Counted from the stretch's first letter, positions 35,935 to 47,244 are shown. The stretch is 64,000 nt of DNA from Stratiolaelaps scimitus (GCA_019614645.1 JABWDB010000013.1:4330501-4394500), one strand, 5' to 3'. Translations and numbers: made by a program. The notes: a model not told the origin generated them from the sequence alone.

Positions 35935-37029
35935 CTATCCAGCCGCGGCCACTGCTGCTGCTGCTACTAATCTATCTATCTCTTTGAAAGTCGCCTGCCT
36001 TCGCCGTTGCTCAGTATTCTTTGAAGAGTTGCCGGGGAGACGTCGCCCTATTCGCCCCAGGCTGTAGAGAGCGATTTTTGGGGATAGTAGCGTCTGGATA
36101 CGCAAAGTCGGGGAGGGGCGCTGAGGAAAAGCTGAGGGAATCAAGGGGTCGAGGATAGCAGTGTCTGGGGTGTGTAGAGGATAGCGTCGCGTGAAAAAGG
36201 CCGCCAGTGTGCACTGGCTGTTGGCTGGCGTTAGTGGCAAAAGTTTCGGCTCGGCCAGACCTGCAACGCTGGGTGGCCAGAGCCGACCGAGCAGAGGCCA
36301 GCAGCAGCAGCCGCTGTTTTCGTCAGCGACGGCGGCTGTTGTGGTGGCTCGCGACCCACATCGGCGCAAAGCGGACTGCCAAGCGGATTGGGGGTGTTTG
36401 GCCATTGAGCTCCTTTTCCCGAGGGCTGCGACTGAGCGCATCAGCCCTCGGCCGCCCGAACGCGTCCGCCATCCATCCCTCCCTAGTGAACAGTGAACGG
36501 GATGATGCCCGGCTGCCACCGCCACCGCCGCCACCGCCGCCACCGCCACCGCGTCAGCCGCGACCACCCGCTGAAGCCGTGGTGACACCCCGTGGGACGT
36601 GGGTGTCAGCAGAGCCGTTGTTGCTGTTGCCGCTGATGCTCTGTAGTCTCTCCGCCAACACAATACCGGTAGTAGTGGTAGCTGGCAGAAGCCACTGCTA
36701 GCCACGAAGATTGGGAAAACCACGCCAGAAGCCGCCGCCGCCGCCGTCGCCTTCGCCTCCGCCTCCGCCTCCGCGACCACCAGGGATGAGAAGTCTCCAT
36801 AGGGAAGCAACGCAGGAAGCGATGCGGAGTCCGGGGCAGGGAGAAACGAAAGGCCCGAGCTGACTGAGCTAGACAAGCGGGGGCCACCGTTGGTCTTAGG
36901 GGGGTATAAGTCATCGGAGGCTGCTACGTCCACCGGCTGTCTAGCTATTATACACTGCTGGGTATATGCCGCACCAGCGCCCCCACACACGCTTATCGCC
37001 ACATCCACAAGGCTAGCCCGCGACGACAT
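35935..37029 (-). CDS. longest open frame in the window, coding status doubtful
   Basis: A 364-codon frame from an ATG with G at -3. Residues 1-90 look ordinary (for example VAASDDLYPPKTNGGPRLSS). The middle is dominated by alanine/valine tracts from GCC/GGC repeats, and the C-terminal third is S/P/L/R-rich and ends in an alanine tract. GC-rich triplet repeats suppress stop codons, and plus-strand frames (36191-36496, 36207-36701) are also open. A short N-terminal exon is possible, but no donor was found. Confidence 0.25.
   Translation of the reverse strand: MSSRASLVDVAISVCGGAGAAYTQQCIIARQPVDVAASDDLYPPKTNGGPRLSSSVSSGLSFLPAPDSASLPALLPYGDFSSLVVAEAEAEAKATAAAAASGVVFPIFVASSGFCQLPLLPVLCWRRDYRASAATATTALLTPTSHGVSPRLQRVVAADAVAVAAVAAVAVAAGHHPVHCSLGRDGWRTRSGGRGLMRSVAALGKRSSMAKHPQSAWQSALRRCGSRATTTAAVADENSGCCCWPLLGRLWPPSVAGLAEPKLLPLTPANSQCTLAAFFTRRYPLHTPDTAILDPLIPSAFPQRPSPTLRIQTLLSPKIALYSLGRIGRRLPGNSSKNTEQRRRQATFKEIDRLVAAAAVAAAG
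36514..36552. repeat. (CCACCG)n-like repeat
   Basis: Tandem CCACCG/CCG units. Each frame gives a homopolymer-like tract of proline, histidine/arginine or threonine/alanine. Confidence 0.9.
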
Positions 37030-37679
37030 GCCACCACACGTTAGCCCTGCTGGTGGTGGACCATTGCGACGCCACTATCCAACCGTCACCGTTGGCGACT
37101 GAGCCACTGTCCACGCGAACCATCGAGATCTCCAGCAAAGTCAGTGCAAGCGACGAGAAGCTGACACTGAGCTCGGCGCTTGGAGGGCTGAATTTCGGCC
37201 AGCTTCTTCATTCGATCCTAACCCAGCTAGACCGTTAACTGAACGACATTCGTCTTACATAGGCCTCACGCACCATGTTACAATGGAAGGGTGGGCATAA
37301 GCTACAAGGCAACCGATGGAGAAACCGCCGAGCAGTGTCTCATCTCCATCACATTTCACACGGGATGTGAGCCCTGCTCTTCGTCTGAGCTTTATGCTCA
37401 TCTCAACACGTGGCAATCACACCAGTCAGACTGCAGTATCACGGAGCTTCGCGGGTCAGTGTCAGTTGCCAAGCGGAACAAGCAGTTTCTCTTTCTCACC
37501 GTTGCGCCAACGGCTTTCTCTCGCAGACGCATATGATCAGCACCAGCAGTTGCGGGTTTTGCGGTGCTTGGCGCGAATTTTTATATCTCGAGTCCTCGAC
37601 GTTGGAGGCGGCCGCCCCGCTAGTGCAAGGCCCGTGCTCGTAGCCGTCCCACCCAACGTCGAACTGCGGACGGCGAATG

Positions 37680-37701
37680 ATATATATATATATATATATA
37701 T
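37680..37701. repeat. (TA)n microsatellite
   Basis: Eleven TA units. Confidence 0.95.
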
Positions 37702-37889
37702 TATATACACTCAGCCATTAATCACTTTTGTTGCTACCATACGTGACCGTGTGTTTATATTGTTATATGATTATAGATTATTAGGGATATATTAAACATC
37801 GATTATTTGTTTCTGGGGACGCTGCCGATCTCGTGGAACCATCGATGTTCTTGCTAGTCGGACTAAAAGCGAACCTGCGAGAAATAGAG

Positions 37890-37909
37890 GGAGAGAGAGA
37901 GAGAGAGAG
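37890..37909. repeat. (GA)n microsatellite
   Basis: Ten GA units. Confidence 0.95.
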
Positions 37910-39711
37910 CTAAAGAAGTCGCCACGCGAGACAAGGAGAACGCAGAGGCGTCGCGCATGGGGCCGGGGGATGCAAAACTCCTGCGGCTGCCGACCGCTTC
38001 GCCCTTCCACCAATCTCAGCAGCGCGAACGATGTGATGTTCGCGTTTTTGCATCGGCAGCGACCGCTAGTACCCGATGCCCACCGCTCTTGCTGGGCTTC
38101 GGCATTTGCCACGGCTACTCACTGGTGCCTGGGGACCTCATGAGGAGGCAAGTCGGTGCTGAGCAGCGTTTGACCATCATAGAGAGCTAAGAAGAAGGAC
38201 CCTAGCCGTGATACCCCTAGTACTACTACTATTACTGCCGCCGTTGCCTTGGTATAAGGAGGAAACGAGGTGTCCGAATTGCCGGGTGACCAGCCAGCCA
38301 TCGAATCGGTCGGTCAGTCAGTCATAGCTTCGCGTTCGTCAAAGCTGCAATAGAACTACTAGATTGCGGCGGGGCCGAACAGAGAAAAACAAATCTTGCA
38401 GCTGCGGCGGCGCTGGTGGTGGTGGGCGCCCCCCACTGATTTGCGCTACCTCAAGTGCCGGATCCGTAAGAGGGTGCATTCCGCTATGACCGCCACCGCC
38501 ATCACTGCCGCCACGCTCCGACTGGACGCGTTGCTGGAGTAGCAATAAGTGAACGTCAGCCGCCACTATAGTCTCCCTCCCTTGCAAAGCCACTCCTCAC
38601 ACGCGCTTTTTCCCTACAGCCAGCATCACAGCAAATACTCCACCTCCCATCCAGCGTTTGCTATCAGCCTTCGCTACTTACCTAGCTAGCTCGCCAGGTA
38701 CCAGCCAACCGCATCAAGGCAGTGGTGGAGTGGCAGAGACTGCAGAGTTAAACGCCGAAGGCATGCGGACACAGCAAGAGTTGGCAGGCGGCGAGGTCCG
38801 AATCAGCCGGCTCAAAGAATAAGGGAGTGTCTCAACAACTAACCCGCCCCCAGAGGCCCTACTACACTACACTGTACTATAGTGACCTGTCTGTCTGCTC
38901 TCACCCTCTGCTATATCCTATATCGGCCAGTCCTCACATCAGACCAAACTGAGGGGAGTGGATCGGAGCGGGTACTCCTCACCAACGAACGGTAGGGGGC
39001 ATGTGCACGCAAAACCACGTCAGGCTACCGACGAATAGGACCGCTCTGAGCAGCAAGACGACGGCGGCGGCGGCGGCACAGGAAAAACGAATGGCCTAAC
39101 CAACGCAAGAGGAGAACTCTGCGGACCTGACCGATGAAGAGGACACTAAGATGCCCTGACGAGTAGCAGGGCCAATACTACCAGCGGACAAGTAGAACCT
39201 GAGGACAGGTGAGCTAGACTACATAGGACGACCTCAACGAGAGGTCGAGAGGGGGGTAGAGAAGAGTCGAGAGAAAGAGAGAGAGAGATCTATCACATGG
39301 GACCCCCTAGACAAGATGGTGAGACATCGCAGGGAAGAGCGACACGGCAAAGGCGGCCTCTGCAGAGGCTGCTTCTACCGCTACTGTGTCGACTGGGACG
39401 ACACTCGGTAATAGAAAACAGTGCAGTAGAACTCATACGCATCTACAAGCAGCAGCAGCAGCACGGGACGCGGCGGCAGCGGCGGCAACAGCAGCAGCAG
39501 CATCAGCAGCAAAAGTGAGTACGTAAGACGCAAAGGTGGACCAGGTGTGTGCCGTGTCGGATTGATGAGACGAGGATCGGACCGGAGGGAGCCAATCAAA
39601 TACTAGAGCTGTTTGGGGGAGCATCAATTGTGATTACTGCTCAGCATTTGGTCCCCTTCAACCAGCTGTAGTAGAGAACTGATCACCGCCCGGGCCACCG
39701 GCTCCCTTTAG

Positions 39712-39898
39712 CCTCGGCCTCTCTGCGCATCACATCGGCCAGCTTCTCTCATCTGACTGCGATAAAACACTGCTCCGAGTGTGCGCCCGTCAACCCGACG
39801 TTTCAAGACCATTTGGACATCTTCGAACAGCTTGTTCCTGATTATCATATATCTCCGTTGGAATGGAGTATAATTCTCGTAGCGAGGCACGTGTCAAG
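39712..39898 (+). CDS. internal exon of an unidentified gene (exon n-1)
   Basis: The acceptor is GGCTCCCTTTAG and the donor is the near-consensus GTGTCAAG|GTAAGT. The 187-base segment is open in one frame with two bases completing an upstream codon and two left over. It encodes 61 residues of mixed, globular-looking composition, including HCSECAPVNPTFQDHLDIFE and PLEWSIILVARHV. The next exon at 40238 continues exactly in phase. I do not recognise the family: no membrane segment, and two cysteines (HCSEC). A minus-strand frame overlaps, but it has no matching splice sites. Confidence 0.48.
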
Positions 39899-39987
39899 GT
39901 AAGTGCAACATAATAGCAACCTGCAACAAACAGATACATTTTTGTCCTTGGCATGGAAGGTTATTTCGAGGTAACCTGCTCGTATTA

Positions 39988-40061
39988 ACTATGGCATGTT
40001 TTCACAACACCGTGGCACTATGGCATGTTTTCACAACACCGTGGCACTATGGCATGTTTTT
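39988..40061. repeat. 29-bp tandem repeat, about 2.5 copies
   Basis: The unit ACTATGGCATGTTTTCACAACACCGTGGC begins at 39988 and 40017, identical in both copies. A third, partial copy at 40046 diverges after about 15 bases. The array lies inside the intron between the two candidate exons at 39.7 and 40.2 kb. Confidence 0.95.
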
Positions 40062-40237
40062 AACAAACCTTGTCCATCTGTGAACAAGGGAAGGTAAAGG
40101 CGATTTTAACGATCCAGCAACCGCCAAGAAGTGTTGCTGATATAAAGATGAATCTGAACTTCTCGCACGCCATTTTTCTATCTTCCTTGAGCTCGCGTTT
40201 ACGATTTCTGTAAAACGGCACGTTTTTTGCCCTGTAG

Positions 40238-40478
40238 AGAGTTCGTTCGCGAGTACGAGCTGAAAATGACCAACACAGGTCCCGGTTTCTATTATATAGA
40301 GTTGGGTCAAAGACCACTTCAGCCCGCAAGAACAGAGAAAGATCTTCGTTGTGACTCGATTCGAGGTCCACTAATGTCATCATCACGTTGCCTGCGCATC
40401 TGTCAGTTAGACACAACCGATTTCCACGAACCAGCTGACGATTGTTACTGTCAACGAGCTAAGGGACCCTGTCTCTAG
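40238..40478 (+). CDS. terminal exon of an unidentified gene (exon n)
   Basis: A strong acceptor (CACGTTTTTTGCCCTGTAG) starts the segment. Its first base completes the codon left by the exon ending at 39898, and the frame then runs 79 codons to TAG at 40476. The product begins EFVREYELKMTNTGPGFYYI and ends in a cysteine-rich tail with six cysteines (RC, RCLRIC, DDCYC, PC), as in a secreted or extracellular C-terminus, though no family is identified. AATAAA at 40719-40724 could be the polyadenylation signal, giving a 3' UTR of about 250-270 bases. Confidence 0.48.
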
Positions 40479-40718
40479 TCGGCATGTTATAATATGAGGC
40501 ACTGCCCAACAGTACCCTGTCTTGATGCATTAACGCGCTCTTAAACGGTTTAATACACTATTGTTGTTACATAAATTTAATAATTACGACATCATTCTCA
40601 CTTTGATACACTCCTCGCCATTGTATGAGTTGCCTATTACGTGTTTTATCGTTTTATGTATGTTTTATATATGTTATATTTTCCCAGCACAAAAAAAAAC
40701 GCTGTTAATGGATAAATT

Positions 40719-40724
40719 AATAAA
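40719..40724 (+). terminator. possible polyadenylation signal AATAAA
   Basis: Canonical hexamer about 240 bases after the stop codon at 40476-40478, in AT-rich sequence where it could also occur by chance. Confidence 0.3.
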
Positions 40725-41644
40725 TAACACATTTTCTTGATATTGGCTAAAATGTTAGTATATGCCACGTTTAGCCTTGGCCCTATGCATGACTGAATGA
40801 GCTGTCCTCAAACTCTAGAAATACTACAGTTTGAAAGGGGTGTTAACTTCTACAAAAAATTTCGTGAAGAACGAAAACCTGATTGGTTTCCATTTTACTT
40901 TCGCACTTGTTATCGATTAGTATATTGGAAACAAAATGGTTCACTGCATTTTTCATTCAGGGAGCTTTTCATCGGGCTATCTTCTGATCTTCTAAGGGTA
41001 GGCACCCACCGAGATAAAGATTGATGGTACCCTTATTTTTGTTTTTTTTTGTTCGTTTTTAAGTTCACTTGAGTCACTAAAGCCCACCACTTAGATAATC
41101 CTTTCTACGCACAATGCTATGATTGCGATCTACATAAGAAAACCAGCATGCACATTGTAGAATAGCTAAAATCATGAGGATTATGTGGTTTCACCAAGCT
41201 CGATGAAATCTTGCCAAACACTGCTAGCACCATCTATCTAACGAATGGCGCAAAGTCCACTCGTCAGATAACCTAGTTAGTGGTCTTGGTGACCTCGTCA
41301 GGTCTAAACGAGTTTTCTCTGCAATACACACACTCTGTCTCTCTCCTCTCTCTCTCTCTCTCTCGTTTCAAAGAGTCTCATAGACTCATTTGTCCGTTCA
41401 AGTTGTTCACCTGTCATTGCGTGCTCTAGTTGTATCTATCTACACGCGTCCTTTACACGATAGCTGTCTATCCGCCCAGTGGTCTTCCTCCACAAGAACG
41501 AGAAGAGAAAAAGTACTCTCTCGAGCAAAGTTGTTTCGCCGAAACCTTGATACCTTTGCGTTGGGCGAGTTCGCCGATTTTACTATTATAGCTAGCCGTT
41601 TGATTACCCGTTCCGTGGCCAGTGCCCTTCGACACCTCATCCCA

Positions 41645-41682
41645 CCAGCTGGCTTAGCGAAGTTCAGCTTCGCTCCGCTGGC
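41645..41682. repeat. imperfect hairpin
   Basis: CCAGC...TTAGCGAAG-TTCAG-CTTCGCT..GCTGG: two nested complementary segments around a 5-base loop. Confidence 0.7.
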
Positions 41683-42019
41683 AGAAGCGGACGAGTGGTA
41701 CAAGAAAAACAATTAGATCGTGTTCATGATCCGGTTGTACGACCGACATCAGCTGCGATGGCGGTGGCGGCGCCGACAACATCGGCAGCAGCAGCAGCCG
41801 ACCGATAGAGCGTAGTAATTCCGATCGTATTGAGCTGTTGGTCTTCTTCGTGCGCTGGCAATGGGCTACGTTATAGGAGATGCACCCCAGCGCCCTTCAC
41901 CGCAAACCCACTTCGCAGATGATGTTCTCACGATGAGATAGCTAGATCGATAGATTGGCTGTCTACCTGGCGAAAAGTATACGCTCGGTGTACGCATACA
42001 CATATTGGAGGATAAGGGC

Positions 42020-42223
42020 ATGAACCAAGAGCGAGGGGGCGCAAACTCGCGAGATGCGTTCCCCGCGTGGTATATGGCCGTCTGGGGCCATCCAACAGCG
42101 AAGCAGGTGCTTAGCAGTTATAATATAAGCGTATCTGTACCTTCGTCGTGGTTTTTTTTTACTTTCGTCATTATCGCTTGTCTTATAATATGGTGCAATG
42201 GTGTAGTTCCGACACGAGTGTAG
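42020..42223 (+). CDS. possible small single-pass membrane protein
   Basis: An ATG with G at -3 opens a 67-codon frame. A polar N-terminal part (MNQERGGANSRDAFPAW) is followed by a 20-residue hydrophobic segment around FFFTFVIIACLIIWC and a short positively ending tail. CAG|GTGCTT after residue 36 is a possible donor, in which case the hydrophobic part would be intronic. The membrane segment overlaps a poly-T tract, so it may be an artefact of base composition. Confidence 0.22.
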   Translation: MNQERGGANSRDAFPAWYMAVWGHPTAKQVLSSYNISVSVPSSWFFFTFVIIACLIIWCNGVVPTRV

Positions 42224-42507
42224 TGCTGCAGCTTCCACCCACGTCGGCTCGTTTGTCCGTACTCTTCGTTGGGCGTTCTATCGACCTAATGGGAACGGCT
42301 CCATTTGGAAATCTGTCTCATGCTCGTTTTGGCCCCCACGTCCCCAGCCTGAGCCGCTGAGACGCGTAGCACGATGTTGGCAGCAGGAATATGGTGCGCA
42401 CAGACGTATGCCTACAGATATATCGTTCACGATTATCGATAGCGTAGATCGTTCCTCCGTTTCTTATTGTTCTTCGTTGTTATGTTGTCTTCCAATTGGT
42501 CGCACTG

Positions 42508-42780
42508 CTAAAAGCAACACGAGCAACAGCTGCTTCTGCCGCGTCCTGCTGGAAGAACAGTGATCATGCGGTCCAAGACCGATTTTTCTATATCTAGGCA
42601 GACATGTTTGCCATAGATACGTATTCCAAGATGTAGCGAAGCATGCAGCAGGTGACTTCTTCTCAAGGGTTCACTGTCCTGCGCCGATGCTTGTTTGGTC
42701 ATCTGTAAGACCGTCTGCCTGTTAGCCTGCAGGCGCTTGGCCTTGTCCCTTGTGTTTCTTCTCGTTTTCGCATAGTGCAT
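42508..42780 (-). CDS. uncharacterised open frame, possibly coding
   Basis: An ATG with G at -3 opens a 90-codon frame of balanced composition: a basic N-terminus (MHYAKTRRNTRDKAKRLQAN), a glutamine/serine stretch, an ordinary middle (GIRIYGKHVCLDIEKSVLDR) and a terminal cysteine cluster (SSCCSCCF) that would suit lipid modification. No family is recognised and no splice sites are needed. Chance is not excluded. Confidence 0.27.
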   Translation of the reverse strand: MHYAKTRRNTRDKAKRLQANRQTVLQMTKQASAQDSEPLRRSHLLHASLHLGIRIYGKHVCLDIEKSVLDRMITVLPAGRGRSSCCSCCF

Positions 42781-42921
42781 CTCTTCGCACCTCGGTCACT
42801 GGCTCGCCAAACCTCCGTGACGACAGGTGTAGTCACCCCTGTGCAAAACTCCCATTGTTGATGTCGCTCGAGACGAAGGTCGACTGGAGGCGCACCACCC
42901 AGCTAAGATAGAAATGCATCT

Positions 42922-42939
42922 GCAGCAGCAGCAGCAGCA
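42922..42939. repeat. (CAG)n trinucleotide repeat
   Basis: Six CAG units. Confidence 0.95.
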
Positions 42940-43044
42940 AGAAGAACCAGGCCAGGCTACCTGTATAGAGGCGAGTGGAGGCAAACCTAGAGTGGCGTGC
43001 TGCTATTAGTGTCTGTCTCAGAACTAGCCAGATATGTATCAAGA

Positions 43045-43275
43045 TTAGATATGGGCCATCAGCTCTACTCCACGCTCTGTCAGAGATATCTCATCCATTC
43101 CTCTGCTGTCGCCGAAGGTGATGACGAAGATGGCAGCGAGGTTGAGCATATTAATGAATGAACGAACGAGAGCTACTAATGAACCTACATTGTTCTTCAG
43201 GAGGACGGTGTGTGCCGATTCCTCGAGACTCCCGCGACGTTGGCAACGAAAATGCGAGAGAAATAGCGGCGACAA
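43045..43275 (-). CDS. candidate coding segment
   Basis: On the minus strand, about 60 codons after a pyrimidine-rich stretch (CTATTTCTCTCGCATTTTCG) and a GCGGGAG acceptor-like site read in a smooth, helix-like composition: GSLEESAHTVLLKNN, then a hydrophobic run around MLNLAAIFVITFG and a charged end (DEISLTERGVELMAHI, stop). The antisense plus frame (43118-43339) is also open and plausible, so the strand is uncertain. Family unknown. Confidence 0.25.
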   Translation of the reverse strand: MSPLFLSHFRCQRRGSLEESAHTVLLKNNVGSLVALVRSFINMLNLAAIFVITFGDSRGMDEISLTERGVELMAHI

Positions 43276-45274
43276 ACAGCGAAGGACAGCGAGAGGATAT
43301 CATAGTATAATCGCATCGCGACGGGAAAAGGCCCTTTGATCGCGCCCCCGCGTTCAAAGCGTGTTCGGTTCTTCCAGTGGGAGGATTCCTCGCAATCTCA
43401 TTTTAGTCGAAGAGGAAGCACAACGAAGAGGTGCTCTTCATCCGCGCCTTCCGGCCCCTCCACTTACATATTTGAGCCGATATTTCAATGGTTAGTACCA
43501 CTCGATCGTTCTTCACATCTGTCCGTATGTGCTGGCTGCTAGTTCCATTACAAGTGCAAGGCTGTTGCGGTGGTATCAAGCAAGTCTGTCCGAGCCGTGC
43601 CGACCTCCGACCCTTGAGGCAGAAGCAGGGGGCCGATGTTTTTTTTGCCGTTGTTATTGTTAGTCCTTCATGGCGTTTTACCCCGGTGGCTATACCTCCA
43701 TATAGCTAGGCCACGTGTCCCCTGCTGCTGCTGCAGCGAAATGTGCTTTGTCAGTGTTGGCGTTTGGACCGCCAACAAACGAGCGTCCGACGGATTCTGG
43801 TTGTTGACAGTGCGGATCGCCATTCCAGTCATGTCCTTGTTTTTCGATCGTAATTTTTAGTTGAGCTTTGTTTGCTTCTTGCTCTGTACTGTTTGCTCGC
43901 TGGTACGAGAGGGGCGTCCGTGAGGCACTACGCACTCACCCGTATGGCAGCACGATGGTGAGGTTAAACGCCGAACTAGATTGAATCTGTTCGATTGTTA
44001 AGGCAGCCGACGGTGATTTATCACTTGATCAGATCAGTTTGCCCACTCGACTGAGAAATCTCGATTAAACATTTTACAAGTTCACAAATATTATTTTAGT
44101 CATTCTTGGGATTATTAACAGTCAAAGCGAAAAAAAATAACATAGAATGTCGTTTTTTTTATTTATTGATAATGTATAACATCAAATGTAGGTTGTGGGT
44201 AGTAGCAGCCATTGGCAGGTTTGAGCAAAAAAGATTGTCGCGGTGGCGGGACAGAGTGTGCATTTGCAATTACGATTTGCCCAGTTCGGTGCTCGACTGA
44301 CCCAGGATAGTTTTTGGTTTCTGAGTTAACCGCTATGTTAATACAGGCACAGTTGGCAAAAGCTTGAGCGTCATGACACGCCGTGCTCGTGGTCGATTTC
44401 AATTTGTCGCCGATTGCCCCATTCGTCAGGGATTAGGGGACGGACAGCGGCGTTGGGAGCTTCCATTAAGCGTAGCCAAAAAATTATCGGATCTATATTT
44501 TACGTATAGCCATTGCTCTGATTACGTCACATATCTACAAGTTTCATCGCGATGACGATATCTTGATATCCCGCCGCTGAGTGAGTTCATCCAGGATTAT
44601 TAGGCATCAGGAACAATATCAAAAACAGGAGGCTTCCAGTTACGCGTCTTGTTGTACACGACGACGCAGTAAAACCCTCCGGCTGACTGTAGTCGACACT
44701 TCGCAACTGATGAATAATGGCACACCTCGCCATGATCTCGTTAGCAGTGTAATACGCCGTTAGCACACCATGGCGTGTCAACTAATCCATGCCCTTGTAC
44801 AGTCAGCTTACCTAAGAGACACAGTGGCTCACTTGCTCGCCCACCCTTCCGCCCAGCCCCGAGGCTTGTGAAGACATCGCCCGAAGCGCTGCCTTCTAAA
44901 CAGAAGCACCCGAAGCGTTCTGAGCCACGCGTGCCAACGACGCTTTAGATGGTACCGTGCCACGGTCTCGTACTCTAATCAAATAGTTGGTAGGATGAGA
45001 GAGGCTTCTCAAGACGATTCTCAAGTGGATTCGGCGAACGATCTCTGACGAGCAAACGATATTCGTCATCTTAGTGTACGGCTGAACATGAAATGAACAA
45101 ATATAAAACGCAAAGCAAATTATGTCGGCTGATTTGGTTATGATCAGGTACGAACCAGCGCCCATCTGTAAAAAACGATGTGTGATTTGTCGTATGAACC
45201 TATAATATTTTGAATAATGCCTCTTCGCTCATGAACTCGTATGAACAAAAAGACTTCGCACCGAACAATTTTCT

Positions 45275-45305
<31 letters not shown>

Positions 45306-45308
45306 GTA
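45275..45308. repeat. interrupted (TA)n microsatellite
   Basis: TA array with TG interruptions. Confidence 0.95.
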
Positions 45309-45414
45309 TATACTACAGACTATAAGGCCGTTACATCGAGTGCACGTGATACATTTAAGGGCGGTATACGTCGAAGGAAGTCAATGTTTCGGGTAGCTAA
45401 CATCCGAGTCATCA

Positions 45415-45422
<8 letters not shown>

Positions 45423-45459
<37 letters not shown>
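45423..45459. repeat. (TA)n microsatellite
   Basis: About 18 TA units, the longest pure TA array seen here. Confidence 0.97.
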
Positions 45460-45462
<3 letters not shown>

Positions 45463-46030
45463 TGTATATGATTATACTGCATTTACATCAGCGTTACATC
45501 AAATGTTGCACTCGCTAGTCGATGTTTTACATCGTAGGAGAATCAGATGATCTTCTCCTCTGGCGATGTCGTCATTCCGCGATTTCCCATTTGGTGGTGG
45601 CGTTTCTTTCGACTTAAAGCTTCACTACGACCTCCCGCGCTATTACGACTACTCCTGTAGACTTAATGAGAGTAATCTAGACTACTCACATACTTATTTA
45701 GTATCTTTTCCTCTATTCCTGATAATAGAGTACAGGAAACCCCAGTTCCTCCCTACGCTACCGAATAAATTAACGACAGCCAAGATAGAGCCATCTCGGC
45801 CATCCCCACCGCCGCTGCCGCCGCGCCCTGTGCCAGTCTCTATAATATACACCAATCGTCGTCCTTAGTAGAGTCACCGCCAATCTTCTTCGAGGTCCGT
45901 GCCATCCTGGCCATCCGCCGTTGCCCGTTCGTCGTACTATAGGGTCGGTCACATTGAAGCGGAAACGACGGGCGGCTGCCCGACGCGAGTGCTCACATTC
46001 AAAGTTCAACTACCCTAGCGAGCCTCGAAT

Positions 46031-46642
46031 TTATTTCATACCCGGGCTGCACACAGACCGTACAAAGCGACAGAGGGAGTTAGAGAGAGAGAGAGAGAGG
46101 GGAGGACCATCTTTCGACCGACCGACAATCGTACAGGGTGAGCGGAGGTCCGAAGAGAGCTCTTTAGATACACTGCGTACCAGCGACCCATGGTGCATAC
46201 ACATATCCACATTCATAGATGGATTCGCGCACGGATAACTGCATGTGACAGCACACACACACACGCATACACACAAGCACAGGTTCTCAGTTACGGTTAG
46301 AGATAATCTGTTGCTTGGCTGCCTCCAACACGGCCGGCTGAGCACCCTTTCGTAAATCAGTTCAGGAGACGTGTGGAGGGCCGGGGGGGGCGCATGCCGT
46401 CTCGTTGCTATCCACTGGGACGATCCATCTACAACCTTCAAGCTCGACGGTAGAGTGACGAAGTCGGTGACCAGAAAAGCGTTGCGAGGTCCATATTCGG
46501 TGTGGCTTTCTATGAGATCAAAATGACATTTACTGGACTTGCGAACAGGAAAAGACCAATTAATTACTATGTTGTTTTGGTCACTTGATGGATTAGCTGC
46601 TGCGTGAATGCGTCGCATGGCCGGTGAATCGCTGCTGTCCAT
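46031..46642 (-). CDS. long open frame, coding status uncertain
   Basis: A 203-codon ATG frame. The first 120 residues are of ordinary composition in DNA of moderate GC content (for example NNIVINWSFPVRKSSKCHFD and GPRNAFLVTDFVTLPS). It then runs through a (TG)n array (CVCVCVC) and a (TC)n array (SLSLSLS), so the C-terminal part is unlikely to be protein. A first exon ending before the TG array is possible. No domain or signal peptide was seen, and the start has C at -3. Confidence 0.25.
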   Translation of the reverse strand: MDSSDSPAMRRIHAAANPSSDQNNIVINWSFPVRKSSKCHFDLIESHTEYGPRNAFLVTDFVTLPSSLKVVDGSSQWIATRRHAPPPALHTSPELIYERVLSRPCWRQPSNRLSLTVTENLCLCVCVCVCAVTCSYPCANPSMNVDMCMHHGSLVRSVSKELSSDLRSPCTIVGRSKDGPPLSLSLSNSLCRFVRSVCSPGMK

Positions 46643-47244
46643 TGGTCATGGAAGCCGGTGGGTCATCTGATTAATTATGGAGCTCAATCTTGTCGCGAAC
46701 GCTAACGGTGACACCAATTGCTGGAAATGTTATGGGTTTTGTTGGCGATGACAATTAAATCATGTTGAGTTCATAGACTGAGGGGCATATCATCGTTTTA
46801 GGATACCTTATTCAAAAGAAATAAATTTGCTCGCGTACTCTGCAGGAGTGGAAGATGGCAAACAAATTAATTTGCCCGCTCTGAGCCATGTTGTCTGGGA
46901 AGCAATTAGATGGTGTGAGATTGTCTACGTCGGGAACTGTGACCTCTTGCCAAGTGGCAGCCAACATTTTTTTCGACTATGAACTTGCGACCATTGTTTT
47001 CTGTATTGCGAGAAGGGGATGGATATTGGCAACTATTTGTTTTCGCCAGTGAATCGATCCGATAAAAGGCCTCAACGGTTTTCTGATCGGATTTAACAAA
47101 GGAGTGAAATTACTGGGATTCATCGGATACCAGAGAGACACCGACGAGACTCCGGACTAGACCTCCAAGTTCGTTGATGCAAATAATTGACTATCCCGTA
47201 GAGTGTCGATAATTCTGTGTTCAAAACGAGCTCGTTTTCTTTAC

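Larger units (their letters stand above)
37030..39711. other. stretch with no firmly supported gene
   Basis: Includes (TA)n at 37680-37701, (GA)n at 37890-37909 and overlapping frames of both strands at 37.8-38.6 kb. Near its end, a CAG-rich segment (about 39430-39512) finishes at AGCAAAA|GTGAGT. In its serine-rich frame that donor is phase 1, which matches the acceptor at 39712, so it may be an upstream exon of the gene at 39.7-40.5 kb. Confidence 0.35.
40479..42019. other. 3' flank and stretch with no supported gene
   Basis: AT-rich DNA follows the putative 3' UTR. A 75-codon plus frame at 40797-41024 (FYKKFREERKPDWFPFYF...) is noted without support. A (CT)n array lies at about 41335-41364 and a hairpin at 41645-41682. 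Confidence 0.35.

Noticed and set aside
39708..39890. Minus-strand frame over the exon at 39712-39898
   Set aside because: Starts only with GTG and has no splice sites. It is the antisense shadow of the plus-strand exon.
40797..41024. 75-codon plus-strand frame after the putative 3' UTR (YKKFREERKPDWFPFY...)
   Set aside because: Protein-like, but a single short frame in AT-rich DNA with only weak splice-like borders. Could be a transposon relic but has no motif.
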